Assembly (NCBI GenBank): GCA_028386065.3
Contig: JAKUCV010007535.1
Coordinates: forward strand, 174,162 to 238,161
Direction: 5' to 3'
Origin: Turnera subulata
Lineage: Eukaryota; Streptophyta; Magnoliopsida; Malpighiales; Passifloraceae
Length of the DNA stretch: 64,000 bases
Shown: positions 10,365 to 21,045 of the stretch, in pieces
Numbering within the stretch: the stretch's first letter is position 1
Layout of the letters: each line of letters starts with the position of its first letter
Made by a program: the position numbers and the translations under genes
The notes under the pieces: generated by a model
Database searches by the model: none
The model's input: the letters and a program-made list of their open reading frames with translations, nothing else
What the model was told of the DNA's origin: nothing

Positions 10365-10886
10365 CTATACAAATAATACATATTCACATAAATGCACAAA
10401 TAATGCTCATGTTATGATGTACTGTAATACAAATTCTATTACGTTATTCGTCCCGGTTATACCTTATTATCATCAATGTTCATCATTTATATCTAGGTGT
10501 CAAAATACTTTTCCCGGTATTATTCTGATATTTATACTTTGGTAAAAACCTTCCAGAAATTATTTTCACAATTATTCTTATTTTTCAAAAATAAAATCCG
10601 TAGGGTATAATTATATTTTTCCAAAATTATTTTTACCAAGTTAAATCCTTTTTCCCAAATTATTTCCTTATTTCAAATATTTCCAATTAGTTATTTCCCA
10701 TACCTTTACTTCCAAAGTATTTCCTTAGTAAATATTTATATTTAAAAAAAATACTTTTATAAATCATTTTCAAAAAAATATATATATATTTATATATTTT
10801 CCAGATTTTATTTTTTTATTTATTTTTTTTATATACGGGCCGGGCCTGTGAATAGAGCTGGACTGGGGCTTGCACAGTGCCAAACC

Positions 10887-11028
10887 TGGGCCCAATCAGG
10901 GCTCAGGCTCAGGCCCATGTGCAGGCCCATGCTACAAACCCATCACAAAATCCAACCCATAACCCATAAGCCTAAAGCCCAATCCACATGTAAACCCATA
11001 AGCCCATGCATAAAATGAAAATAGCCCA
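10887..11028. promoter_or_regulatory. TGGGCC/GGCCCA cluster in the nested solo LTR
   Basis: Motifs lie at 10887, 10890, 10912, 10924, 10976, 11001 and 11023, just downstream in sense of the donor at 11098. Confidence 0.4.
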
Positions 11029-11750
11029 CCACGTGAACAGTAACCCGCATGAACAGTGCACCCATGCAGGCTACTGTTCATCTTCCTCACAAACTTACCT
11101 GCGTGGATGGCGCGGCGGGACTTGGCTCGGCGACGGGCGTGGCAAGCAGGTGACAAGTGCGACACGGGGACGGAGGTACGGGGGAAGACCAACGTCGGGC
11201 GGTGAGTGGTTGTTGTCGGCGGCGGCACCAACGCGACGGAACGAAGTATGGGAGAAGGCGGTGTGATGGTGGGCTGCAGTGTTGACGTGCGAGCAAGGAG
11301 GAGAGCAGGGAATAGAGGGTGGTGGTGACGAGCTGGCGTTGTGTTGGCTCGGGTTGCAGGTGGTGATGGTGGTTCACGGGGAGGAGAAGAAGAAAAGAAG
11401 AAGGGAAAGAAGAGGTGGTGGCGATGTTGTGGTGGTTGCTCGTGGAAGAGCAGAGGAGGAGCGGATGGTGGGGTTGGTGGCGGCTTGGTGAGAGGTGTAG
11501 GTGATGGTCTTGGTGGTGTATCACGCGGCTCGGGTGGCTGGGTGTGTTTGAAGGCGGAAACGTGAGGAAGCGGATGAGAAGAGAGGAGGTGATGGTGTGA
11601 TGGTGCAAGAGAGGGGTTCTTATAGATGGTGCAAGGGTGCAAGACGACATGGCCACCAGCTTCACGGGTAGGACAACTTCACGAGTTCACAGAAAAATCT
11701 CACGAGCAGGTTCACGAGCTGGAGCAGAAGTTCACGCATGAGTAGGAGTA

Positions 11751-11812
11751 TGTTGTGCATGTCATGCATGACATGCATGGCATGCATGGCATGCATAGCA
11801 TACGATGCGATA
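11751..11812. repeat. GCATG/CATGC simple repeat in the solo LTR
   Basis: A run of ATGCATGGC and CATGACATG units (about 11757-11805) forms many short palindromes. It lies near the sense 5' end of the solo LTR. Confidence 0.6.
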
Positions 11813-12672
11813 CTGTGTGGTTGTACCGTGTACTGTCCGTGTACCGTCCGGACTCGGTAAAAACTCAATCTGATCCATAAAAATCCGTAAGAAAAATCCC
11901 GAGTGCGGAACAAAGCTCGGTTTTGGGATTCCGACGTATAATTTACCTTAAAACAATTTTCCAAGATTATTTTAGATGGTAAATTACTGTACAAAGCGTT
12001 TTACAGTCCGGTAAAAATATAAATTTTTACCCGAGCTGTTACAAGTTATTTATATTTAGGCGTTGGGGGAGAGTGTGCTTGGGGTCTGCCCCCTGTCTGT
12101 GCCAGTTTTACGTGGAGGTACCAGGGCGGGGTCCACGGGCTAGCTAGCTTGACTACCAGGCGACGGCCATCATTTAACTTGTGATAGGGGCCCTGATAAT
12201 AAAATTGGAATAGTGTGTCATTTAAGGTTCGTGAGAGCCTTTGTTAGATGTTGGTGATGTGACTTGGGAATTTACGGTTGTTGTTTATGTATATTTGCTT
12301 ATGGGTTTTACCCGGTGGGCATTTCGGACTCACCCCTCACCTGCGGGCTTTCATCCCGTAGGATGAGTTATTTGTGGTACAGGTTTGGTGCATTTCAGAC
12401 AGGTTGCGACGTTATCCCTTGGACAGGACTTGGATCCATAGTTTGCATCTATGTCGCATACAGTGTTTATGTGAGTTATTAAGTCTCCCGCTGTGCATTG
12501 TTTTATTATTGTTGGGCCATTGGGCCAGTTGAGTTATTATTATTGTTTTTACTTTGGGCTGTTGAGCCCGGATACCCGTTGTTTACACTGTATGCTGGGC
12601 TTTGTTGGGTTGGGTTGTCACAGTTCCGGCACGTGTTTACTGTGTACGGTAAATACGGGTCGGGGCGTTTCA

Positions 12673-13447
12673 TTTTGGTAGCGGAGCGGGCGTTAGGTCT
12701 TGTTGGGCAGCCTTTGTGTGTTTGTTGTCCTTGTTTGCATAGTTCGCTCCAGTTGTTTATTATTTTATATCATTTAGTTAGTGCATTATGGATCCAGTCA
12801 AGGGACGCCAGCTGTCGCGGAACATACACATAAGAGGTAAATGATGCCATAAATAAGCGAAAATATAAATATTATTAATATTGCTGATAATTTCATTACA
12901 AAGAGAAATATTACATTGATAATTGATATTTTATAAAAATAAAGAAATACATTTAACGATTTGGAACGACGTTAACACGGAAACTGTTCGGGTCGTTGTT
13001 GATGTTGACCGTGACTCTGTCGCTCCAAGAGAACCACATGCCGCCTCTGTCGCTCTGGCCAGGAATCTCGAACCGGTTAGCTTGAGGGAACCGGAGTGGG
13101 ATGAGACCGTGATCGTCTCGAGGTTGCCACTGTGTCTCCGTCAGAAGAACCATGCTCGGCTTATATTGGTTCTTCAAGTCCCTCAGGGTACGTGAGAACT
13201 CCTCGGCATGTCTTGCAACTCCTCTGCAGTTTCACACCAGTAGTCGTGCCTTTGGCCAGGTTGGAGGTAGCCGAGTCATTCTGGGCATGCTTTGAGCCGT
13301 CATCGAGAGCTGGTAGTAGGCATCATGCTCCACAGTCTGGCAAGTGGACTCCAGGTTGAACTCCTGTAGCCTCTCGGAGATGAAGAACATCACGGAGTTT
13401 GCCGATCCGTAGAAGGAGGTCCTCAGAGTGCCGTGGTCCTCCAGGAT
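12673..13447 (+). mobile_element. Second, truncated internal copy of the non-autonomous element
   Basis: It starts with the same PBS-like sequence as 1139 and matches 1139-1377 joined to 4764-5297. It shows the uninterrupted site of the solo LTR found in copy 1. The match stops at about 13447 (GTCCTCCAGGA), after which copia gag sequence begins. The antisense frame here (13450-13232) has a stop at its 3' end, and the endonuclease-like fragment is at 13177-12953. An internal region on both sides of LTR2 implies unequal recombination between elements, or a chain of elements sharing LTRs. Confidence 0.75.
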
Positions 13448-16400
13448 CAAGCTATTTTGAGTTCCATCAATTCCTCAATTGTAGTTGAGGTTTTTCCCAC
13501 TATTGTTGGTAAGCACACATCCAAAGAGGCCTGGGATGCGTTAGAAACCTCTCTTGCATCCTCGAATCAAGCCCGCAGGATGGCGATTCATTCAGCCCTA
13601 CAACAAATCTCCCAAAAGCCTGATGAGCCGGTGATGCAGTATCTTAATCATGCTAAGCGACTCTCTGATGAGCTTGCTGCTAGTGGGCAAGCAATGACCG
13701 CCACTGATTTCCAGATCAGTTTGATCCGTGGCCTCTGACCCGAGCTCAAGACCTTTGCAACCACCGTCACGGCTCGCCCTGAACCACTATCCTTTGCTGA
13801 GTTGCAGGGAGCACTCATGAGCTTTGAATTTCTCCATGCTGACCCCTTGAAGGCTCTGGCCCTGGATTCTTCAACCACTTCGAATCCATACAAAGAGGTT
13901 CCTGTTTCTGTTGTTGCTCCCTCGGCTCATGTCACTCAAAAGCAGCCTTTCCAGCAGTCCAACTGGGGTGGCCGAGGAAGGCGTGGTCGTGGTGGTCGAG
14001 GTAATAAGAACTATTATACTCAGTCATTTGATAATCGATCTTTTCATTCCACAGACTCCAATCGACCACGCTGTCAGATTTGCAACAAGTGGGGTCATCT
14101 TGCTCAGACCTGTTATCAGCGAAATTCTCCAGCAGTGTCCGTCAACTCTATTTCTCATCCTTATGCTCCTTATTCCGTTGATCAGTGGTTTCCCGATACT
14201 GGAGCAAGCCACCATGTGACTCCCGACTCGCATAATCTCCAGCAGTATACTGAGTATCCCGGTAATGATATGGTTCAGGTTGGAAATGGACAGGATTTGT
14301 CCATTACGAGTGTAGGTATTTCCACTATCCCTTCTAGTTCACGACCTTTGCATGTTAAAAACATCCTTCATGTTCCCCATATTACAAAATCACTCCTTTC
14401 TGTTCAACAGTTTGCTAAAGATAATGCCGTTTTCTTTGAATTTCATCCTGACTTGTTTTTTGTTAAGGACAACACAACCAAGCAAATCCTACTTACCGGC
14501 AAGAGTAATTGTGGACTCTACACATTCAACTTGCCGCCGCTTTCTGCTGGACATCTTGCCCTCTCTGTGACTCGGTTTTCCATTCCTGTTGCATCTAGTT
14601 CTTTTGATTCATGTGTTTTTTGTCCTATGGGAAAGTCTTCCTGAACTCATTTACCATTGTCCACTTCTCGTTCAAATAAACCTTTGGATTTACTTTTTAC
14701 TGAAGTCTGGGGACCTTCTCCCCATTCTAGCATTGATGGATCTCGCTATTATGTTATCTTTGTGGATGACTATAGCAAATATATATGGTTCTATTGCCTA
14801 AAACAAAAATCCGATGTTCATGATGTTTTTCTACGCTTCCAGGCACATGTAGAGCGATTCTTTAACACCAAGATTAAAAGTGTGCAGAGTGATTGGGGAG
14901 GAGAGTTTAGTTCTTTGCATAAATGGTTTCAGCGGTATGGCTTTAATCATCGAATTCAATGTCCACACACACACGAACAGTAGGGTTCAGTAGAAAGAAG
15001 ACATAGGCATATTGTTGAGTTAGGACTCACTTTAATGGCCACGGCCAACATACCCTTTCAATATTGGCATTTTGCACTAGAAACTGCTGTGTTTCTCATT
15101 AATCGTTTGCCTACTCCAGTTCTTAAGCTAAAGTCCCCTCATGAGATTCTGTTTTCTAAACCCCCTGATTACAATTTTTTGCGAGTATTTGGGTGTTTAT
15201 GTTACCCATATCTTCGCCCTTACAACTCGCATAAGTTTATTTATCGCTCCTCTCCTTGTATTTTCTTAGGCTATAGTCCACTCCACAAGGGTTATAGGTG
15301 TCTAGATTACAAAACAAAACGGATTTACATTGCTAGACACGTGAAGTGTTTTGAGCATATTTTACCATATCATGCCATGCAGGTTCAATCTCCCAAGTCG
15401 CAGCCCAAGTCTGATTCCTGGGTCACGGTGCCGTTAATAGTTTTCTTTCCTGAAAATGAGAAACAGATGAGTTCGACTCCTTCTTATCCTCCATCTTTAC
15501 CACCTACCTCTTCGCCTTCCACACACACAGTCCCTACTTCCGTAGAGTCCTCTTCACCATCAAACACAAACTCTACATCCACACCTGTCCTGTCTACTCC
15601 CACAAGTAGTTCACGGCTTCTTTCTCGATGCCACCTTGATTTTAATACAACTGGACTCTCTTTACATGAATCTGCTTCCCTTTCCTCGTCTGCTTCTCCC
15701 CCACCATCTGTCCCTCCACCACAGAATTTAGTGCCTAGAATGACACTTAGGCATAACCCTAAGCCTGTTGACAGGTATTCACCCTCCAATTACTCTCTCC
15801 AACAAGTTCCTACACCTACAACTGAACCAACATGCTTTTCAGAAGCAAATAAACATGCTGTTTGGAAGCTTGCTATGCAGGAGCAGATAAATGCATTGTT
15901 GCGGAACAACATGTGGACACTGGTTCCTTATCGGAAACACATGAACTTGATCGGAAACAAGTGGGTATATTGGATAAAGAAGAGAGCTGATGGCACTATT
16001 GAACGCTTCAAGGCCAGACTTGTTGCCAAGGGTTTTCACTAACGTGAGGGTGTGGATTTTCAAGAAATATTTAGCCCAGTGGTGAAACCAACCACAATAC
16101 GCACTGTGCTAAGTCATGCAGTGTCTTGCAACTGGAAAATACGTCAACTAGACGTGAGGAATGCTTTTCTTCATGGCATCTTGGATGAGGAGGTTTATAT
16201 GTCTCAGCTGCAAGGCTTCATTGCTGCTGATAAGAAGACTCATGTCTGTCGTTTGAACCGCTCTTTGTATGGGCTCAAACAGGCACCGAGGGCTTGGTAC
16301 AAGCGCCTTAGTGATTTTCTCCTTACCCAAGGGTTTCGTATTTCTCAATCTGATTCCTCTCTTATGGTTTATAAACATGATCCTGTGTTTGCCTACGTGT

Positions 16401-17418
16401 TAATCTACGTTGACGATATCTTGGTTACTGGAAACAATCCAAAGTTTATCACCAATTTAATCAACACATTGGGAGTGGAATTTTCCATACGAGACTTAGG
16501 CTCAGTCAGCTACTTTCTGGGTATCGAGTTAACTCCCAACAACGATGGTTTACTCTTGACGCAACGCAAATATATCTCTGATCTTCTTCGCAAGGCTGGA
16601 ATGCAAGATTGTAAGGCATTACAAACTCCGGTATCCATTAGTAAGAAGCTTTCAAAGGATGGTGGCAAACAGTTTTCTGATCCAACGCTATATCGTACTC
16701 TGGTTGGTCCCTCCAATATCTTGGCCTAACTCGGCCAGACATAATTTTTGCAGTCAACCGAGTCAGTCAGTTCATGCAAAATCCAATGGATGATCATTAT
16801 CAGACTGTCAAACGGATATTACGATATCTTAAACATACAATTGGGTATGGATTGCAGTTGTATCGTCAGCGCGATCAAACTCTTCAGGTCTTCACGGATG
16901 CTGACTGGGGTGGTAGTTTGGATGATGGTCGTTCGACTGGAGGTTATCTGGTCTATCTTGGGAAGAACTTGATTTCCTGGTCTTCGAGGAAACAAAGAAC
17001 TGTTGCCCGGTCATCCACGGAAGCAAAATACAAGGCAGTGGCTGATGGATCGGCGGAGGTAATCTGGATTCAGTCCTTATTGGGAGAACTAGGGATTCAA
17101 CACTCTGTTCCTATCCTATGGTGTGACAACATTGGAGCAACATACTTGTGTCACAATCCTGTACAGCATCGACGCACGAAGCATGTAACCTTGGATTATC
17201 ATTTTGTTCGGGAACAAATTGCAGCAAAGAAGCTCAGAATTCAATTCGTCCAAAGCAATGGCCAGCTTGCTGATCTCTTGACAAAACCATTGACGCAACA
17301 GCGTTTTCAATTACTTAGAACCAAACTGAACCTTTGCTCTCCACCCGGTTCAGTTTACGGGGGAGTGTTAGGAGGTGATAAACATGATCCCTGTGATAAG
17401 CCTGATCCTGATAGATAG
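13448..17418 (+). pseudogene. Broken copia gag-pol reading frame
   Basis: All parts up to 16729 lie in one frame, interrupted by four in-frame stops (13736, 14642, 14981, 16040). A 1-nt frameshift near 16710 moves the RNase H part to another frame. Recognisable parts are the gag UBN2-like region (13500-13870); the CCHC knuckle CQICNKWGHLAQTC (about 14080); the protease site WFPDTGASHH (about 14190); the integrase core with VDDYSKYIW (14760) and QSDWGGEF (14890); RT with KARLVAKGF, LDVRNAFLHG and YVDD (about 16410); and RNase H with TDADWGG (16895) and STEAKY (17020). The integrase HHCC zinc finger is reduced to a CVFC remnant before 14640. Lesions are few for the length, so inactivation looks fairly recent. 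Confidence 0.9.
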
Positions 17419-17590
17419 CACTCAACTCTATCCTCTTGTACTCGTGTTACACTAGAGTTCCATAGTATGTAAACTACATATACATGTATATCTCTTGAGC
17501 AGTATTTAATGATATGTTAAAACACTTTGTTGGTTGCCTATTCACAACACAACAAGTGTGTATTATACTATACTGTGTCTCTTTACCTAT
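17366..17590 (+). repeat. Copia 3' LTR (approximate right end)
   Basis: It begins TGTTAGGAGGTGATAAACA directly after the polypurine tract. No second LTR copy is available for comparison, so the right boundary is estimated. Confidence 0.5.
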
Positions 17591-18744
17591 TGACCATCAA
17601 TCTTCGAAGGTTTATATGTAAAAGTTACTAGTTTGGTCGTGCAGTTCTTACCTAATTGGCTTCAATTGTTGAAAAAAAAAAATGGTGCAAAAAGAGGGAG
17701 CTATATATGCTCATAGTCATGGATGAAAACGGGGACGTGCAATTGATATCTGTGAGCTCGCTCTTGACCGGAACCCAAAGAGGAAGGAACTGAAAATGCG
17801 TGGCTTGACTATTCGAAATCCACAAAAATAAAGAATGTGGGCTCCATTCAAAGCTTCTGCTTGTCTTGACGAATCTGTGTGTATCAAATGACATGCTAAT
17901 TAGTAATTTCATAATTAACTAAGATTCTTAGAATCCGAAAAATAAAAGAAGAGAAATGAAGAAAATTCTATTAATTTCTCAGAAAATAAGAAGAAAAGAA
18001 ACATTATTTGGTTAGAGTATAATAATTCTTTTTATTTGCTCTGTCCCTAATGCTTTTGGACCTAACCACTTAAAGTGCCTGGATGCAATTTGGCTTTGCG
18101 TCAATTAAAGACACAACACAACAAAATCTTTTGACTATTAGCCAAGGCCTAGCAAGTAGCGAGCAACTAGTCTCTCTCATCGACCAAAACCAAAAGACTA
18201 GTCTCCTCAGTCCCACTGGACTTTTTTTATTTTTTTTTCATAAAGTCTTCTTATGTAGCGAATAGAAAACTGAAGAGATCTATCCAAAACATGAAAAAAG
18301 AGGGAGATTTATGTTCCAAGTCCAAGATATATAGAAATCGTCAACATGCATCTCTCGGCTGCCGCAGCCTTTAGTGACGGGGACTAGTTGGGTGGGAAAT
18401 TTAAAAGATGAAAATGATGGGTTACGAGGCAGAGGATAAATATAGCATCAATGATCCCATCCCATGGAACCTAAATATCCAAAGCAATGCTGAGAGGTAC
18501 TATAATATTTATATATTTATAATATACTGTGCATCTGAAATTTAACAAACTACAGAATCCCAAAAGTGGAGCATTAACAGGAAGAAAAAGAAAAACCATT
18601 TCGTAGGACATTGGGCTTATTTTGCTTTTGCATCCCAAGCAAATTTCCTTTAAAGAGCAGAAGGAACTGTTTCAATCCACTTGAATGATGGATTTGATCT
18701 TAAAAGTAACCTTGTCTTCGACCATCAAACATTAAAATCTATTA
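17591..18744. other. Intergenic, no gene seen
   Basis: AT-rich sequence without an ORF or motif I can support. A short A-rich stretch lies at about 17668-17680. Confidence 0.5.
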
Positions 18745-19013
18745 CTCCTTCTGTCCCTTTTTTATTAAAACAAGTTAGATTTGTCCCAAAAATAGTGTCG
18801 CATTGGTATATTTTGTGAGCATTAAATGATTTTTTTTATTTTATCCTTTATTCTCATGAAGCTAGATTTTTTTGTTGGGTTTTATCCTTTCCAAAATAAT
18901 GGGTAATTTAGTATTAGTCTAGTATAAGATTCTTAAATTTATGGCTATTTAATGCATTCCTTAATAATCGTGTTGATTCTTTAAAAGACAATAAAAAAGG
19001 GACAGAGAGAGAG
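18745..19013. mobile_element. Stowaway-like MITE (269 bp) with TA target duplication
   Basis: It begins CTCCTTCTGTCCCTTTTTTA and ends AAAAAAGGGACAGAGAGAGAG, imperfect terminal inverted repeats of the CTCCNTCNGTCCC type typical of Tc1/mariner-derived Stowaway MITEs. TA lies on both sides (18743-18744 and 19014-19015). It has no coding capacity. Confidence 0.75.
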
Positions 19014-19160
19014 TAACAAATTAATCGGCTTCCATTTGGATTCTGATGAATCATTTACTTACTGCTGCTTATTAAAGACCACACCATACTCTCTGTTATC
19101 AAATCAAAGTTATACTTAAGAATTCTTTTTTTAACACAAATTTTACCTCAGATTTCCGAC

Positions 19161-19330
19161 TCATGGAAATCAGATATCTTTATGCCATCTCCATACTAAT
19201 TGTGCTTCTGTATTTAGATGGGAATTAATCCGGATCTGTCTGGGCTCATGGAAATCAGATATCTTTATGCCACCTCCATACTAATAGTGCTTCTGTATTT
19301 AGATGGGAATTAATCCGGATCTGTCTGGGC
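19161..19330 (+). repeat. 85-bp tandem duplication
   Basis: TCATGGAAATCAGATATC starts at 19161 and again at 19246. The copies differ at only a few positions (CATCTCC/CACCTCC, AATTGTG/AATAGTG). Confidence 0.85.
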
Positions 19331-19357
19331 AAAGTTCCAAATTACCGAATGGGAAAT
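19306..19357 (+). mobile_element. SINE 3'-end remnant
   Basis: The stretch TCTGGGCAAAGTTCC...GGGAAATCAAAAAAA matches the 3' part of the SINE at 20870-21028. Only the tail is preserved. Confidence 0.45.
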
Positions 19358-19679
19358 CAAAAAAATGAAGGTCACATTACTGAAAGGAACTTGCTTTTTA
19401 TTTTGCAGCAAGCTAACAAGACTTGCTTTTCTAATATTTGCACGAACAAAAGACAACTTTATGGGTTATGGCTCAGATGCCCATCACCCTAATTGCCTCT
19501 CAGGATCATTACAGCACAAGGACACACATAATAGCTCCAGAAAATCAAACTACATCCTCCCCGTATACCTCTTATTAATACAACAATCTTCCAGGGAATA
19601 CTCATGATCACTTTTAGCACTCCATGATCATATAGTTCACACATGCACGTATCTATATGATCTAGCTCCCCAAAACAGA

Positions 19680-20186
19680 TTAAATGCTAGATAGATAATC
19701 ATGACCATAAGGACGCTGATCAACATAGTTGCCAGGGGGGTCATAGTTACAGCTAATGATTGTGGCTCCATTATTACACCTTACCTTAGCACAACCCAAC
19801 CGAACAGAGTTGCGCCAAACCACCTGGGTATAGTGCAGGCACTGCCCGCCAACGCATGAGTTAGTCCGGTAGTCGTAGTGTGCCTTCTCATCGACCCACA
19901 TCTTAACAGCCCCAGCGGCTGTCATGTCAGCGCTGCTCCATGCAAGGTTCTCCCCATACTTGCCACCGGAGTGCACCAGCTTGCAGTTGCCTCTCAGTTT
20001 GTTAACGTAGCTCTGTGCAAAGGCAGCCACGTTGTTGTCCCATCTAATAGGCCCAACACCAACACTTGCACGAGCAGCGTTGTGTGCTCTGAGGTAGTCT
20101 TGTGGGGAGTTTTGAGCAAGGCAGAGATGCAGCGAGGCTAGGCTCACCAGAGTGACAAGGGCTGCTAGAAAATAACACTTCACCAT
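19680..20186 (-). CDS. PR1: Pathogenesis-related protein 1 (PR-1), gene 1
   Basis: A 168-aa single-exon CAP-superfamily protein, expected to be secreted to the apoplast. Residues 1-24 form a signal peptide ending LCLA, before QNSPQDYL. The CAP domain has HNAARASVG (about 35), a W-x-A-x-Y region, [16 protein letters not shown] (about 68-83), [10 protein letters not shown] (about 97) and CLHYTQVVW (about 115). The metal/lipid-pocket His and Glu residues and six cysteines are present. Two oddities are that Leu replaces the usual Gly in C-G-H-Y-T-Q, and that after the CAPE-like [11 protein letters not shown] eight more residues (GHDYLSSI) follow, whereas the other four genes end at PY. It is the most divergent member, and its upstream region lacks the module shared by genes 2-4. 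CAP/PR-1 proteins bind sterols and limit pathogens; that role is inferred from the family. Confidence 0.95.
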   Translation of the reverse strand: MVKCYFLAALVTLVSLASLHLCLAQNSPQDYLRAHNAARASVGVGPIRWDNNVAAFAQSYVNKLRGNCKLVHSGGKYGENLAWSSADMTAAGAVKMWVDEKAHYDYRTNSCVGGQCLHYTQVVWRNSVRLGCAKVRCNNGATIISCNYDPPGNYVDQRPYGHDYLSSI

Positions 20187-20238
20187 TTTTTGTTCTTAAC
20201 TAATGATTGATGATAGAAAAAGAGGCATCAAGGGCTGG

Positions 20239-20246
20239 TATATATA
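20239..20246 (-). promoter_or_regulatory. TATA box of PR-1 gene 1
   Basis: The minus strand reads CCTATATATACCAG about 53 bp upstream of the ATG. Confidence 0.6.
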
Positions 20247-20869
20247 GGACAGATGACATGGAAATTTTACCCTTATCGCTCTAGTAAAGAAAGAGACTAG
20301 AGAACCATTCCCATGGGAAAATAGTACTATATACCAATCGCCGCCCCCTTATAGATAAGGGTCATGACCAGTTTAGTTTGATCAAAGTTCACTATAGTAT
20401 TAATTTAAAAAAAGTTCGCTAGAGTGTATTTCCTCTTCTTTAGTTTGATTCATGATTCTGAAGAAGAAAAATAATAATATATGGTACTATCATGGCTGGT
20501 AGCATACTACAATCGAGAAAGGTACAGAGCAAGTTAGATTACTTGACTATTGGTTACAACCGCAATGAATATGAGGCCTTTTGTTTTATAACACGAGGGC
20601 TGCTAATTATAGCTACGGCTGGATCGTCTGGCTTCAAAAGAGTAGCGGAACACGTACCTGAAGGCTCTAAAATGGTCGCATGAACTTGAGATATTTTATT
20701 TTCTTGGACAGATGTAGCCATATGGGTGGTACGTGAACCTTCGACCCGATTAGTAACCACGGTATAAGAAAAAAAAAAACTTCCCATTGACTAATGCGCT
20801 ATAACATAAGTGGTATTGGTCTTCGAAGTGAAGGTCTCAAGTTAACCGTTCTAAAAGAATACATTTGAT

Positions 20870-21028
20870 ATCAATGTGGAGTTGGTCGCGAGGTTTCGGG
20901 TTCGAGTTCTCGGGTACGCAAAAAATCCCCATTGAGAGACTCACCCATCATATCCATACCCAGGTGCGCGACGCGGGTCGACCAGATTAGTCGGGGCAAA
21001 GCTCAGAATACCGTTTGGGAAACCCAAA
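20870..21028 (+). mobile_element. tRNA-type SINE with 17-bp target duplication
   Basis: The body is flanked by AAAAGAATACATTTGAT at 20853-20869 and 21029-21045. Near the 5' end is TGTGGAGTTGG (A-box-like), followed by GGGTTCGAGTTCTCG (B-box core GGTTCGANTC) at about 20899. The 3' part ends in CCCAAAAAAA. These are the marks of a Pol III retroposon. Related 3' ends lie at 28751-28866 (minus) and 19306-19357. An unpaired stretch just upstream (about 20810-20850, GTGGTATTGG...GGTCTCAAGTT) also looks tRNA-like and may be the head of another SINE. Confidence 0.75.
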
Positions 21029-21045
21029 AAAAGAATACATTTGAT

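Larger units (their letters stand above)
9173..12043 (-). mobile_element. Solo LTR (2.87 kb) nested in LTR2, 5-bp TSD AGTTA
   Basis: It begins TGAAACGCCCCGATCC and ends ACCCGAGCTGTTACA, so its sense form is on the minus strand. AGTTA flanks it at 9168-9172 and 12044-12048, and LTR1 shows the empty site (about 492). Its termini match those of the LTR at 29407-32745 in reverse, so both belong to one family, and it shares blocks with LTR1/LTR2. In sense order it has a pyrimidine-rich leader (about 11480-11360), a GC-rich stretch, a consensus donor CAG/GTAAGT (GT at 11098-11097), a site II-like cluster (11028-10887), an exon-like segment (10364-10293) and the conserved 3' block. It has no internal domain. 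The open frames in its GC-rich part (about 11087-11665) are low complexity. Confidence 0.85.
6904..12672 (+). mobile_element. LTR2 of the non-autonomous element (2.89 kb), split by a nested solo LTR
   Basis: It starts TGTAACTGCCCGGG at 6904 and ends GCGTTTCA at 12672. Without 9173-12048 it is about 2.89 kb, and its last 1.1 kb matches LTR1. In order it holds a purine-rich leader (about 7215-7430), a GC-rich stretch (7440-7750) ending at a splice-donor-like CAAG/GTGAGC (GT at 7755), a TGGGCY cluster (7835-7940), an AT-rich stretch with (AT)n (about 7981-8000), the exon-like segment 8589-8662 and the conserved 3' part. The open frame from 7411 to 7758 (115 aa) is Pro/Arg/Ser-rich. It has no counterpart in the related LTRs, so I do not call it a gene. 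Confidence 0.8.
13448..17590 (+). mobile_element. Ty1/copia retrotransposon, 5'-truncated, with 3' LTR
   Basis: The domain order gag - protease - integrase - RT - RNase H is the copia order. The 5' LTR, leader and gag N-terminus are missing at 13447. The 3' end has a polypurine tract (ACGGGGGAG, 17357-17365) followed by the LTR start TGTTAGGAGG at 17366. The outer end of the LTR is not certain; 17590 is an estimate. No TSD can be tested because the left end is lost. Confidence 0.85.

Noticed and set aside
10932..11665. 236-aa and 192-aa reverse frames
   Set aside because: They overlap one another and follow the C/T-rich leader of the solo LTR; His/Pro/Thr runs, no domain.
20492..20787. Two overlapping small ORFs upstream of PR-1 gene 1
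   Set aside because: No motif, no conservation in the other PR-1 units, and adjacent to SINE-like sequence.
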